Of a stretch of DNA of 64,000 bases, positions 12,966 to 27,700 are shown one piece after another. The stretch's first letter is position 1. Each line of letters begins with the position of its first letter. This DNA comes from Pterobdella sp. o SKG-2022 (taxonomy: Eukaryota; Annelida; Clitellata; Hirudinida; Piscicolidae): contig OZ038321.1 in assembly GCA_964035795.1 (NCBI GenBank), positions 24,919,986 to 24,983,985 on the forward strand. Direction: 5' to 3'. The position numbers and the translations under genes were made by a program. Below the pieces are notes generated by a model. The model had not been told where the DNA came from and did not search any database. It saw only the letters and a list, made by a program, of their open reading frames with translations.

Positions 12966-15575
12966 GTATTATACGGTGAATTCATAGGTATATAGATACC
13001 AAGGCTTTAAATCCGTTTCCATTCTTGCCGTACTAAAGCTGGCCAGGTTTACTTTATTTACAAAACCTTTTTCCAAATTTATTGACTCCTAATCTTTATT
13101 TTTTCTGAGCTGATGTATCGTTTTTTCAAGCCAATTTCAAATATTTTCTGCCTGGTTCTGCTCTTTTATTTGACTTTTCACCTGCCCTTCTGTTAAACGC
13201 CATTTTTTCTAAAATTGATAATGTAAGCTACTCTTACAGAAAGCTTTTTGTCTTTTCCATTCAACTAAATGCTTTATCGTTTGTTGCAACATTCTTCGTT
13301 TTCCTCTTAAAAATGATGTAAGCAAAAATTAATTTCTTGTAATAATAACATCAAAGTTTTTCCAAGTATTTTATCAAAAATAACAAGATTCGAAATGTCG
13401 AACTACAATATTATAAAAGTGAAAATTTCTAAAGCGGTCTTGGTCGACTTCGAAATTTGTACTTCAGCCATTGCTAACCCATTAGTCTTTTCATCCTTTT
13501 GTGGTTGTTTTGTTTTTCTTTTTTCAACCGTTTCACAAAATTTTAATTTTTTAGCCCATTCAATTATTATTACTCTCAATGGTCAGCTAAAGATTCATAC
13601 TCTCAGTTAGGAAAAATTAAAAAAATCATTTAAATCATATATACATATGGCTTATAGAGTTATTAACCGGACCTAATATATATAAATATACCTTCCTATT
13701 ATTTCATGTCACTTGTTTCTTTCATAAAAATAACGAAATTATTTGAATAGAAAAATGTTGTCATAATTGTGATATATTCTTAAATCAAAATGTTTATTTC
13801 TTCGGCCTTCTGGCGAGGCTTTACTTCAAATGAAAATATTCTAAACATAACATTGAAACATTTCACTGTTCTTTTTTATTAATGAGATGAGTATACCACT
13901 GTTTCAAGCTTTCTGAATCAAATTACCCAAAGAAAACTTTCGACATTTTTATTACAAGTCACATGACAACCAGTTATAACAGGTAATAAAGATACACACA
14001 TGAGACACACGATTTGGTGCCATAAATTGCAGCATAGTATATACTAAAATGTTCTTATTTACCATATTCACAAAATAAAACCACAAGTTACTTGATTGAA
14101 GTTAGACAAGATAACACGGTAAATATTGTACCTGAAGTCAATATTAGTATACAAATCTTAACGCGCTTTAAAAATAATTTCGGAATAAGATTTATTACTT
14201 TTGGGTTGTAGTTCAAAGTCAATAATCTTCAAAAAGTACACCAAAGTCAAGCCCAATTTCGAAATACAAGTTTTTAAAAATTTAAGTGTTGAATAAAATT
14301 TGAGGCTCGTTAAATCGCCATGCAAACCACCTAAAACATTAAAGGATACAAAAATAATATATAAAACCTTAAATAAAATGAAATAATTTTAAAAAAATTT
14401 TTCAATGCATAAAAATTATATGCACGCAAGTAATGAAACTCTTTGAGCTTTCCTACTCATGAAAATGTCACAAGAATTGATCTACAAAACTCAGTAACAG
14501 AATAAATTTATTTAAATTGTGACAAATATTTCTTTGCAATTCAAATTTTAATTATACATAGAAGTTTCCATCATACGATTTTGAGAATATTTGGTCATTT
14601 TAATTATTTCTAAAGTAGTGAAGCTGCATTGTCGAAAATTTTTGCTCAAGTAATTCTGTTTTTTTACATTAATAAAACTTCGAAATACTATGCGTAATCA
14701 AAATCCTCCAATAATAAAAGATATAAACTATTAGAGAACAAAAAAATGTAAGGTTTTAATTAAAAGACAAATAAATGAAAGCAAAATAAAGCATAAAGCC
14801 CTCTTGAACGTCCGTTTTGTAGGTACTTCATCAATCAACTCAAAAGGGTTTCTCATGGCTTTAAAGGAAACAAATTCCGCTATAAATACCTAGCTTTCAT
14901 TCATTAATTTAATCGATGGCTCACTCATTCTGTTTAGATAAAAATAACGAAAACTAGTTGAAGAAAAATAACAAATATATGCTTTAATCAAAAATTCTCG
15001 TCTAAAAATGACTGCACAGCAACTTAATAGCTATTTCATATTGAAAGATGAATAAAATAAGCGATATAATGGTTTTTTTCATCAGAGATCTCATTAAACG
15101 GCTAATAAACGAAATATATGTAGGCGACGTTGATAATCAAATTGTCGAATGTCGGTGCGAAAATCCGTGTTATTAGGGCTTTCAATAAAACATCATTGGG
15201 TGAAAAAATAAAAAATTATAGGACAAAACTGAAAAACAATTTAGGATAAAACACAGTATTCATATGGCTTTGTTCAAAACTTCACCTTCAACAGTTTCAC
15301 CAAGTTCAACAGCGTGAGTCATGAAAGGAGTGTAACGATCATTAAACTCAGTAAAATAACTTTGAAAAATTAAATTCCTTAAACCTTTAAAAATACCCAA
15401 ATGACTAAATCTGTTTTTTAACCTAAAAAAGTATAAAAAGTTTATATAAAATGATATTTTTAAGCTAAAATTAGCAGGTCAACCATCAGGTCATCTCAAA
15501 CCGAGGTTTCGTTTGTGCAATTGATTGGTTTCACAGGGCACTGCTCCATGTGCACAATAAAATTGAAATTTTTTT
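12966..15575. other. 3' flank of the receptor gene, noncoding
   Basis: Downstream of the receptor stop codon (minus strand). The exon 19 3' UTR must begin here, but no convincing AATAAA is placed soon after the stop. Short open frames such as 13395-13610 show no motif. Confidence 0.45.
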
Positions 15576-15719
15576 TTACACTGACGAGTGTTTTTTCTTC
15601 AAAAGAGGCATTGAATTAGAGATGATGTATGAGGGAACAGTGAGCTGGTCAGACCCGTCCAGATGGGGTACCCCGAATGCCAAGGTGTCATCTTCGTCAT
15701 TATTCAACAGTCTTTTGCA
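15576..15719 (-). CDS. GABBR2-like: GABA-B receptor exon 19 (C-terminal tail with PDZ-type end)
   Basis: 47 codons plus TAA, starting phase 0 after acceptor AACGCAG, matching the phase 0 donor of exon 18 across a 426-bp intron. It encodes [36 protein letters not shown] and [15 protein letters not shown]. The last four residues H-S-S-V fit a class I PDZ ligand (S/T-x-hydrophobic). Base composition is clearly richer in G+C than the surroundings, as in the other exons. I know of no homologue for this tail; assignment rests on frame, splice sites, composition and the terminal motif. The complementary strand is also open here, so the alternative of an unrelated plus-strand ORF cannot be fully excluded. 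Confidence 0.68.
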   Translation of the reverse strand, partial: CKRLLNNDEDDTLAFGVPHLDGSDQLTVPSYIISNSMPLLKKKHSSV

Positions 15720-18700
15720 CTGCGTTGATGTGTTTAATAGATTTAACATTAGCATATTGAGTTTTTCGCTTTAAATAATTTATCAACAGCTTCAAAATTA
15801 AAAAAATTCTGTAGTGAATTTGTATGTTCATTCAGGAGTCGTGGTGAATTTTGAACTGGTTCTTATAAAGCAATCGAAACAAATCTGGTTGGTTCAGGAG
15901 TGCATGATATATTTAACAAGTAAATTTTATAAGATATTGAGTATTTCTGAATTTTCAATTTTGAATATGAAAATTTATATCGTTATCTGAAACATATTTT
16001 TAATATGGCGTGCGTAAGGAAACAAATTTTTACGTGAAGTGCATTTTAAATTTCTCAAACAATGAAATGAAAATGATTTGAAACGGCATGAAATATTATG
16101 AAAACTTGGTTATTTAGCGCAGTTCTGATTGAAAAAATCTCTAACCATTTTTAGGGCTTTTTTGAGTTTTCTATTTTCTTCTTTCAACTCTTCTATTTCT
16201 TGATAGTAATCCTTTTTGTTATCAACAATTATCAATTTTTCAGTGGTGTTTTTATCACCCTGGTTGATTTCAACGTCGAGAGAATGGGTTTGTAGAAGCT
16301 TTTTTGTTGCACACGTATGTTTTTGCAAGTTTAAGCAATTGTTAGATTTGTCGTTAATTATTTGGGTACTTTCATTTTGATTTGTTTCTGAAGCCACGGA
16401 GTTTACAATTGTGGCTTTGGCGGCTTCTTTTGCTTTGAGCCACATTTGTCTTGTTTGAGGCTTTCGGTTTTTTTTCAAAGTCTGTTCAATTTGAAGAAAC
16501 AAAAGTTAAATAAGATTTTCGCTTGAAATTCAACTCTTTATTTTGAATTTCTATCCAAGTGTTTATTTTAGATTTTTGGAATAAAAAATAAAAATAAATA
16601 ATTTTTCAATTTGTTTAGTATTAATTCAAAAAAGTATAAAAATTTAGATTAAAAGCCGAGAAGTACCCAGTGAATCTAAATCCCATAATATACCACATAT
16701 CAATAACCATTGGAGACATATCGTCTAAAAACATGAAAATTTCACGCAAAAAAAATGGAAAAAATATATTTATAGTAATAATCGCAGTACAGATTTTACA
16801 GTCTCCAATTGGGACATGCCAACTTAGAAAATAAAACACCAAAATGTTTTTAAAAACCTTGGGAATAAAGACTAGACAGATGGTGAGGGTGGTGGCGAAG
16901 AAGGTGAAAAGTGATGTTAGAAGGTAAACAGCATCTACTTGTTCTCTTATCATCATCGCTGTAGGCACCCCTATCAGACATAGTACCAGCACGTTGTACA
17001 CACTTATACCTTTTGAAATGCATTGTAAATAGATTTTTATATCATCAAATTTTATCGATGTTTTAATTCTTCTATTGTAAGTAGATAAATTAAAAAAGAT
17101 AATTTAATTGAGCTTTGACTTGAATTTTATAAATCGTTCAAGCTTTTCTCACATTTTATTCTCCTTTAAAAGTCATTAATTGAAAAGAAAATTTTCTATT
17201 GACTCAAAAGACTACACTTAATTTATTTTTATCGTGACGATTTGAATGCTCACACAACAATTTGAACAATAAAACATCGATCACTAAATTTGAAATTCAA
17301 AAAATAGTTTTTCATGCTTAAAAAATATTTCTCACGAAACATTACTTTTTCGAAATATATTTTCAAAAGTTTCGGCGCTAATCCGATAGCAAAATGCTGA
17401 GCAAATGACACCAGCCTGAGGCTAAAGATCAGGTTTTGAGGCTTACAACTGGGCCTCTGGTGCCGAAGATCAAATATAAAAACTGCCAAACATAATTAAT
17501 AGCTTGGTCTCCATGAGTTAAAAAGGCTTCCCTGTGTTTTAGCATTCGGATCTATATGCTTTTTACACCTCTTTAAAAACAGTCGTTAGTGATCAAGTTT
17601 TCAAATGGCTACAAGGCTTTGTATTACAAGTCGATAAAATAGGGTTTTATAATAATTTTTTAGTCTTACCGATGAATTTGGAGTCGTTTAATGCAGGAAC
17701 AGTGACTTTCCTCGTTTCATACGCCAAGAACGCCCCGAACATCAGCAAAAGACCTAAACATAACAACAGTTATTTCAATATCTTTCATTTATTAGTTAAC
17801 TTGTTCAAACATTTTTTGACTTGTTTACACACAGTTTGTTGTTGAAATACACTACTAAGTTTTTCCTTGCTGCATTATTTACTGCTCGTTTACACGTTTA
17901 ATGATTTTTTAAGTTTTCCGTAGAAACAAAACAAAAATGAAACCAGTGATAAAAAACAAATTTCTGATAGAAATCTGAGAAAAAGAAAATGAGGAAAGAT
18001 AGAAGACGTAAGAAAAAAATGGAAAAAAATCAAATGAATGAGAAAGACGAGACAAAAAAAGAGATAATCATAGCAGAAAAGAATATGTTAGAGAATTGAG
18101 CCTAAATAAAACTGGAATATTAATGCTTGTGAGACTTAATAGGGGAGGTGGCTTTCAAGTGTGGAAAAAGATAAATGGAGTTCTAAAAAAGGAACTGAAC
18201 AAACTTGTGAATGTAAATAAATGAAAATATCTAATGAAAAATTTTTAATTTGAACATGAAAAATATTTAAAAAAAAAACTGAAAAATTCATAATAAATTC
18301 AAAAATTCATTCATAAGTGATATGAAAAAGATTTAAATTCACATTGAAACATTAATGAATTGTATTGAATTCATATCAGAAAAAGAAAATTTTGTAAGAA
18401 TACATGCACAAATATTAATTAAGAGATGAGATTTGTTAAAAACCTAGAATGGTTTGAAATTTTATTCAGACTTTCACAAGACTGTTTGTAGTGAGATTGC
18501 GAAAAAAATCTCTCTTGGCTTTCGCATTTTATTTAATGCTGAAAAGTTTAAAATGTGGCAATAAAAACACAAACAGAAAAAATCACATAAAGAAGGGTTT
18601 CATTGAATCCAATACTGAGCGAGGAATGAAAATATGTAATATTAGAAAAAACTAGTAATAAAAATTTTAATTGTAAACTCCATAACTATAAAAGCTTCAA

Positions 18701-21700
18701 AAACATCGTTTCAATAAAAAACTTATATTTTTTGATGAACTTATTGGACAAAGCGTTCGTATAAAATTTTATCACTGGAACATAGAAGCCTAATGATATT
18801 CACCCTTAACAAGTGTTTTTGACTTTTATTCCTTAAAATATATGCGATAAAAAAACCAAAAAGTTTTTTTCAAGTGAAACTAAAAAAAATGTAGCCCGCT
18901 TATGCTCATAAAATCTTTTCACTAGAATAAAAGCTCTGACAGTCCCACAGATTTCTTTCAGTAATACCTCCAACAACTGACAAAAAAATTATGTACAAGC
19001 TAAAATTTTTTATAAAAATCTTGAGTTTTTGAAAATCTTTAAACCCAGCTTTTTCTACCAAAAAAGATAAGTGTTAGGGGTACCAATAAATTTGGGTTTT
19101 CTATAAATTTAAACGTCTTTAAAATCACCCACACAAAAAGTAATTGATCAGTTGTAACTTTCTCATGAATAACACTTCAAATACATTCTATAAAATTAAA
19201 TAAAACAAAACAATGTATTAAAAATAAATTGAGTAACCTTTGATGGCCCATAGGATTCCTGCATAGTACCACAGATGCTGGGACCAACAATACTGGCTTT
19301 GCTTCACTATTATTTGGTTGTCGTTGTAAGGGTCTTTCTAGTGAAGCATTAGAAGATTTGTTAAAAAATTACACTGTTGACGAAATATAATGTACTTTAT
19401 ACTAAAAAATTTTACTGTTCAAAAATTTAATCATCAAAAATTGTTTCCTTGATTTTTACAGTGACTTTTTCAAAAGAGGGTCTTGAAGATTATGAAATTT
19501 TAAATTAAAAGTAGAGTTCTGAATTTATTTTTGTTTCATTTCTGAATTTAAACGGTGAGTATATTGTGAAAATAGAGTTTCAATCTTACATAACGTTCTA
19601 ATGGGTTTTGCTTGGTCTCCAAATACAGAGGGTCTTCGAGCATCCACACAGTTAACACCACGACGTCCACCAACACCAACACCAACACAATTGCCATCAA
19701 TTGATAGTCTTTAATAACCTAAGGTCATTTAACTGATTGGTAATTAAAGTGATGATTATAACTGGCAAGTGATATTTTTAATTGATATTGATAATCTTTA
19801 GTTATAAAATTGATTGTTGAAATTTTTTTTTCATCAACAAATAATTACTATTTTTTGAATCTTTTTCTTGGTGAAGATCTTGTGAACTCTCCACGTTTTG
19901 CTGAACATGGCGCCAAAAGCCAGAGAAAACCCCAAAGCCATTGTCCAGTGGAAAATCTGAAATTATTTGAAAAATTATTTAAAAGTATTTTTTTCTTATT
20001 TTTGTGTTTCAACTTTTTTCAAACTTTCAAACTTCCACTCTGCAACGCGAAATCGTATTTTGCATAAATATACAATATTGCAGACCTTCACTTATTATGT
20101 TATTTTATGCTACAAATAATTTTGACTGCGTTAATTTGGTTGCAGAAGTGGTGATTATAAGGCCCCACATCACAAGCCAGGATTTGTTTTGCAGGCATAA
20201 AACAACTAAAGTACTTTTACATCTCCATTACTTTGATGCCTAAAAGACAATCTTTCCATCAAAAAAGTATGGCTGGATTTTTTGAATTTTTTGTAAAAAG
20301 TCGAGTTATATACACTATTCAAAAATGTTTAACGTCAATTTATGGAGGATTTTCTAGTAATATATTAAGCGAAATAAGCTATAATTTTCGATTAGTTTAG
20401 CCTTATCATAAGACATTAGCAAAAGTCCCAAATTAACATTGAAATGATAGCATTGAAGAATAATTTATTTTTTTTCTAAATTAGTTAACAACATACTTTT
20501 AAAATTTTTATTATTTGTTCAAATTGCTTCATAACCATAGTTACTTAATAACTTTCGCTAACGTATTATGATAAGGTTAAGCTTATAGAAAATTATAGCC
20601 GATTTCGCTTAAAAAATGTACTAAAATTCTTTCATAAATAGACGTTAAACATTTTTAAGCATTGCTTATACGTAAATGAAAATGTCTTTAAAAGGTTAAG
20701 GCATATTTTTATTTTTAAAATATTTTTTATCGTTGCATTTTCTATCAGAATCGAAAACTGATTGTTCGCTGTTGTTCATGAGAGTTATTATATAATTTTT
20801 ACCACAAAATGTTAAAATTGATATTCCAATAATCAAAATAAATAGAATATATTTGATTGCCGGATTTGAGCTCCAAGACGACAATGAAGCTAGCAAATGA
20901 AATTTTTCTTTTAATTAAACAGGCTTTTTTGTGGGAGCATAAAACCATTCAAACTAACTATGCTTTAGTACTATGTTTCAAAATGGAAAAATATTATGAT
21001 TATTTATTTAGGTAAATGTCATTTTTGAAACAATCTCATGCCAACTTCCACTTCAATTGAACTTTTTTCGAGTCTTCATAGAACTTAGCCACGAGGGATT
21101 ATTACGATGAATTTGTTTCAATGAGTTCACATTTTAATGCTTCTTTCGAAGCTAATCAGGCAAATTTAACTCATTTTGAAGTTTTCTTCTATGACTATGA
21201 TGTCTAGTGAGTATTTCAAATAAAGATATTTTTGGTGTCTGACCTATAATATTACATTTTCAAATGTGCGTGTTTTAAATGACTTTAAAAAATCTATTTT
21301 CAAACAAAAGTCAACGCTAAAAAAATTTTGCCAATTTTCAAAGTAGATTTTTTTAATTTTATATTTTGAGAATTTTAAAACTTTTCCCAAAACAATTAGT
21401 CAGAAGGATTGGGTAGTTAAAGTTTTAAAACCACGAAAACTCAACAAGAGACAATTTCAAACAAACAAAGCTAGCCTTCTAGACGTGTTTCATTTGGAAT
21501 TATTTTCATACTTAATGATGAAAAATGCTTAGATTTTTAAAAAAACTTTATTTTTTCAATTATTTTGAAAATTTTGTTTCTTTCAGTATCAAAAATTCAT
21601 AAGATTAGAGCAAATTCAAGAGAAAACGAAAAATTTTTGAATAATTTCAAACAATTTTAATATTTAATTCACAAAAAAATCAAAAAAAAGTTGATGAAAT

Positions 21701-24700
21701 TAAAAATTTCCCCAAACTCAAACAGAGCTAAAAACTTGTTACCAATGTACTTTGAAAGTCTTGAAACTTCCAAAAGGTTGTAATTAAAATTATTTAAAAC
21801 ACATGGTTACTTTCGTAATAAAATCAAAACACTTTCCCACCAATCATTCAAATCAACTAGAAGTCTTGAAGTCTTTTCATAAACTTTATTTGTACTTTTA
21901 AGCGCCTTTGATACATGCTTATTTTATGTGAAAAGTGTGCTATATAAATGTAAATAAACAAAGTAAAATTAATGTGAATTTGAAGGAATACCCTTTTTAT
22001 TTCAGAAAGCTTAAGCAATAAATAAACACACCAAAAAACTAATAATATTAGTTTTTCCAATGGTACCTGGCAAGAGAAAAGTTGAGCATTAGGACCAACA
22101 AGCCCACTGTCGAGTCCAGCAGAAATTATGGTAGAGTAGGAGAAGATTGCTCCCGTCAGTATTATGTTGTTCATGTTGGGGCTGGACATTTTAATAAACC
22201 TGGGCGTTTGAGTTTGAGGGAGATTCTTGTGGTTAAAATGTAAATCGAGTTTTTGTGTTCATATGCTTTTTCGTAGTTGAAGTATAGTTTAGAGTTTATG
22301 TGTAGAATAATTCATATGTTTTGTCATTTTTGTTTGATAAGGTTTGTCTAACTTGGAAAAAAAACATTTTTGAAAAAAAAAGTGAGTATATATGAGACGA
22401 AAACAAGAATTTATGTTGCATCAAATGAAGTTATAAACCACCACAGAAATAAAAAATAAACGCATGGGTTGAAAAAAATCTTAAAAAACTAGATGTGAAT
22501 TATGGTGATGGAAAAGAAATTAAACAAGGTTCTTGCCAGGTTTCGCATCAGATTGCCATTAGTTGGAAGCGGGATAATGAATGATGATACTTCGCATAAT
22601 GGCTCAAAGTATTTAAAGAAATTTTTAGTTATTCATCGTTAAGAAGTACTACTAAATTGTGCAAACTCATTTAGAAATAGAATTGAATTGAAAATTAATA
22701 TTTATACTTAAATAAAATTCTATCAGATATGTCAATAAAAAATTCGCATGCAAGTTTACCTATTGAATCTGTATTTGATGTTGAAGAAGAGGAAAAAGGA
22801 CGAGAGGATGATGCCGATAGCAGCGAGGATGGTCATCAGGGCAAACAGTCCTTTGCTTATCACCTTTGTGAGGAGTTGTTACATTATTATTATCCTCATA
22901 ATTAGTGTTGTTAAAAATTTTATAGCGCATTTTGCAAGCAAAATTTGCTTCAATAGCTCTCAATAAAATTTTCTTCAAATTCTTTTTAAAATTATTCAAT
23001 CACGATGTCTTTGCATGCTTGTTATTACTTTTTTTATCATACTGCAGCATTTTGGTGAGTCTGAAAAGTTTCGGTACGATAATGTTTTAAATCGTTTTTA
23101 ATGCACGCTAAAAGCACGTTACTTCAAATTTGATAAAAATGAAAAAATTAGCGTTTTTCTCAATTCAAAAATAATTATTTCTCCATTATGATAATATTTG
23201 TTTTTTTATAGCGATTTTTTCAAAATTCAAAAATAAAAAAATACAAAAAATTAAATTTTTTTCGATAGAAACTTTCCACCACTGATTGAACTTCGCTTGA
23301 TAACCTCCAACTGGAATATTCATATCTACACTAATACCACTCCACAAGTGAAGATTTTTCCTACCAACATCAACCATGGAAACAAATCCACATGTAGCTA
23401 CATTCAGCTTAGTTCAAAGGTTACGCTGTCTGCCGAGGATTTTCATAAGATTTATGTCTTAATACATTTGACATCTTTCAAGACAAATCTTTCTATGGCT
23501 TAGAGCACAAAATAAGAATTTTTTAAAGATAAAAAGAAATATTTAATGTCTCTAAAAGTTTTTTAAAGATTCTTCCGACTTTTTAATGTTTAGGTTTTTG
23601 AAACGCACCATGCCTTGTCATTTAGAAACAACAATTTACTTTCCAGCATTTTTCTGTCTCAAACTTTTTTGGATTTTTCAAATAAATATTATTAAAAAAC
23701 GTGCATGCCGGTTACAATGTTTTTAGTTTTTATTTCAAAGGTGCGCTTCGCCATCTAAATTGTTTTGACCTATTTTAAAAAAGTGAAAAGTTACGTGTAT
23801 TGAGCGTAACATTTTCATTGAAGTCTGTTATAAAGAGTATGTTAAGAAATGATTCTCTTCAAACTTAACAATCTATATAGAAAGACGTGGAAGAGATGAA
23901 TATAAAATGTTGTCAACACGTGTGCAAATTTTATTAACAAAATGAAAAAAAATACATTATAATGATGCATAAGATGATAAAACTATTCAATATAAAGATA
24001 CAACCCATAAAAAACGATTCATGATTTTGTGATTTCTTAACTAAAATTCCACGCAGAATTGAGAAAATTCTCAAAAGAAATAACTCGAAGCTTTTGGTGA
24101 TGTAGTGGATATTAACAAAATGATAACTATGAAATATCCATCTTTAACGAAATTTTCTAAAAAAAAATTCAATGAATAGCTTGAAGTTTTAAAGTAAGAT
24201 TCAAGAATTTACTTCAAAAACCTTATTAAATTTTTTTTCCGAATAAAATTTTATTGAGCATTTGTCTCATACAGAATTATATTTTATTTCATTTCATTTC
24301 AAGTAAAACTTTTTTAAATGCTATTTTACTATAAATATATTTTTTAATTATTCCTAATAAGCATCCAAACAGATATGATGTTGAAAGATTGGATAATTGT
24401 AAACCTACGAGAGAACAAGTAAAAAATATTTTGGTACCTTGTTGGAAGTTTTTTCAACAATTCTGTCTTTCGGGATGCGGCCTTCTGTAGGAACATATGA
24501 AGGAACAATTGTTAAACATCAAATTGGATGGAAAAATTGATAAAGAAGTTTTGATTTTTCTTCAGTTTTATAATATTTTTTTTGATAATCGCATGTATGG
24601 TGATAGTTATCGGTGTGAAATTTGATTCAACCTAGGCCTCCGAATATTTGATAACTTTTCACATTCAAAATAAAAACTGTCTATTCTTCTTGATTAAATA

Positions 24701-27700
24701 TTTGGAATTTCTTGCTGGTCTTTTGAATAGGATGGTTTGAAATTAATACATTAACTGCATCTGTTTGATAATGAAAGCTTCATGAAAGTTTCATAATTAA
24801 ATAGGAAAAAAAATATTGAATTCAATATGTATGAAAAAAAATCTTTTTTTTAATTTTTTGACTTTTCAAGTTCTTTAGCAACAGTAATATCTTTTTATAT
24901 TTTGACTTGAATATTATAGATAATATAAATAGTAAACGCCAGACATATAATGGAAAACGTCAAAAGCCTTTATCTCATTTAACTTCAAATACATTTCTTT
25001 GAACCTTGAACAAACTAATGCTAATCAATACTTTTGAAAAATTCATACAAAATTTGTTCACTAAACGGTGGGTCGGCTCCTATAGCTCAATGGTTGAGCA
25101 TTAGACTAATTATCTAAAGTTACCAGGTTCGATCCCGCGTGGGGCGACAATTAGTACCTGTTCCACAGTGTGTTTTTGCTACATTAAATTTGTAGCAAGC
25201 GCTTTGATCTATAAGGAAAAGCGCTTTAAAAATACCGCATTAAATAAAAATATTATAAAAAAGTTTATTAATGCGCAATTTTCAAGTTTCCAAATTGAAT
25301 TTATAATATAAATTCTAAACTGTTAGTGTTCTCAATAGGGATCTTATGAGTCTTAAAGTCTATTTTTTTGTATAAATTCGATTTCAATTATTTACCAATG
25401 ATTTAGTTGAATCTTTGTCAATCTCACCAAATAAGACAACAGCCCATTTGAATAAAAAGTTTTCATAAAAACTCTCTTTGGTGTTAAAAATAAGATTAAT
25501 ATAGATTGTGAAAATAAAATATAACACTAATATAAGTCAAACTAAAAGCCATTAAGATCAAACCCAAAGGCATTGTATTCTTTAGAAAGATTAATGACGT
25601 GTTGATTTACACTTCCATATCTCTCTGAGCCTTACACGAATCTTATATTTGAAGTCTCGTATATTTTTCAATATTTATTTGGTTTTATGCGTTAAATTTT
25701 ATAAAATATTTCTTTCAGTTTTAAACTCTATGCATCATTACATATTAAGTATTATTATGGTTGCTTTTGTTTCAATTAACAGACTTTTTTTTCATATAAT
25801 CTTAGTTAACTGTTTTTTTTTATTTAGTTATACTTGCATATTTTTTTTAAAATTGTCATATCTAAGAAAGCTTACATTACACTAAATTTCATTCAAATTT
25901 CATAATACTCAGCGGTCTAGAAACTCCTGAAGTTGATGCCACTATAATCATACTTGTCATTGATTTGATTTAATTTGATTGATCATTACATGTGAGTCTT
26001 CGTACTCTGTCTCGTATCTTTGATGTTTTTTTGCTTCTAACAAAAAATCTTTCGAGAAAAGAAACAAATAACAAGTATTCATTTAACTAACTTCACTGAA
26101 CTTTTCACGAAAAAAATCTTGAATTATCTTACACTATTTTTCAGAATAAGGGTTCAAGAGATTATGGACGACAAAGTCACTCTGTGGAAAGATGCATGGA
26201 TTTGAATGCCATGAAAACATTCTTATGGGAAACTCAACAGAACAAAAAACTTCAAAACATTTGTGTTTCTTTGAAGAATTACAAAGATATTCTTCGAAAC
26301 AAAGTCATATTTCAGATGTTCAAAAAAGTCTTATTCCTGGAATTTTGCATTGAAAAAATGGACTTCATCGTCAAGCTTTATGCGATCAAGCTTTAAAAAA
26401 TAATGGAAAATTTTCTTGCAAAAATTATCTTTTCGAGATAAAATTTGTGCATTCAAACTTATCTGATTAGCTTATCAGATGCAACAATAATGATGTTGAC
26501 TGAATTTTAGCCAAACAACTTCGGTAGTAAATTTTGGTTCATTAGAGGACTTTTGAATTGTGTTATAATGTAATAAAATTCGGAGTTTTTATATCTGGAA
26601 AAATCAAATAATTGAAAAGTCCGTAATTTACTCAAAGAAAAAATTTTTTTAAAACTAATTCTAAATGCACAACTCGGGTATCACACAGACAGAAATAAAC
26701 TCAACAAAACCCTTCTGAAAAAAAACTGAAATAGCGTTTATATATGAACCTATGGAATATAACCGTTTGAATGACTTAAACATCAAAAGAGCAATTATTA
26801 ATAATAAGGTGAATAGCATCAATGAAAGCTACCGAGGCAGGAAAATTAAGAGCACCGAGCAAACATGATGAACAAAAGTGCATGAAAGATTAGCAATTAT
26901 ATAAGCCACATCTTTTTTCAGATCCAGCGGAGCTTGAGAAAATGACGACGAAAAAAGAATATGTAAAATTTTCACGAAAAAAGTCTAAATACAGGATGGA
27001 TACAACAAGATTGTCATATCTATTTTCAATGCTTTCAATTTACACGCTGTTAATTCCGATGAATTTTATGGAAAAATGAATTTTCTGTAGATTCAAAAAA
27101 AATTCAATTTTATTTTCTAAATGCATTCAAATGGATGCTTAAAACTCATTGTTAAAGCCTCATTCGAAGGTAATTTTATCATGACCTATTTGTTTACAAA
27201 TAGCATTTATCAACTTATTTATCAACAGTTATCTGAATAGCAAACCTTGCCAAATGATTTTGTTACTTTCACTCCAGACAATTTTATTTTTAGCGGGCGA
27301 GGTTGGGTCGTAGACACCGACTTGAACCTGCGAAATTGAACCACCTTATCAAACTATATGAAGCTATACAACAAAGTGACGATAATGGCAGGTATCCAAT
27401 ACGTTTCATGAATATCTAATGTTTCTTAAACTCAGTAAAAATAAAATGTTTCATGAAGAATTTGTGCAAATGTATTGTGCATAGATCAAACGGAATCATT
27501 TGCAACAACTTAACCTCGTGGCCTCTTTGGAACTGTTTTATTTGGCTCAACCCTTGCCTGTCTCCATTTTTATTAAACATTACCAAGCCCTGTGAAGTTC
27601 AGCGTGAATAAATTTCTCAATAGAGGAATGATAATTTTTGAATTATATTCATCAAATTCTTACAATATTTTTTTTTATTTTACCAAAACGTGGAATAAAA

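Noticed and set aside
22748..22999. Plus and minus open frames of 72-79 codons over receptor exon 11
   Set aside because: They use the wrong frame or strand; the real reading is TM1 of the receptor with splice sites at 22863 and 22760.
23186..23377. Minus-strand frame considered as a receptor exon between flytrap and TM1
   Set aside because: Exon 10 (24438-24484) and exon 11 already join in frame with the expected PKD linker; this patch has no family similarity.
25068..25150. Functional tRNA-Ile(AAT) gene
   Set aside because: T stem mismatched, acceptor stem offset by three bases and fused to a LINE-like tail: it is the head of a SINE.
26160..26400. Exon-like TTCCACAG acceptor and a 70-codon plus-strand frame in intron 9
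   Set aside because: A stop codon follows at once in the phase required by exon 9, and the plus-strand frame has no motif.
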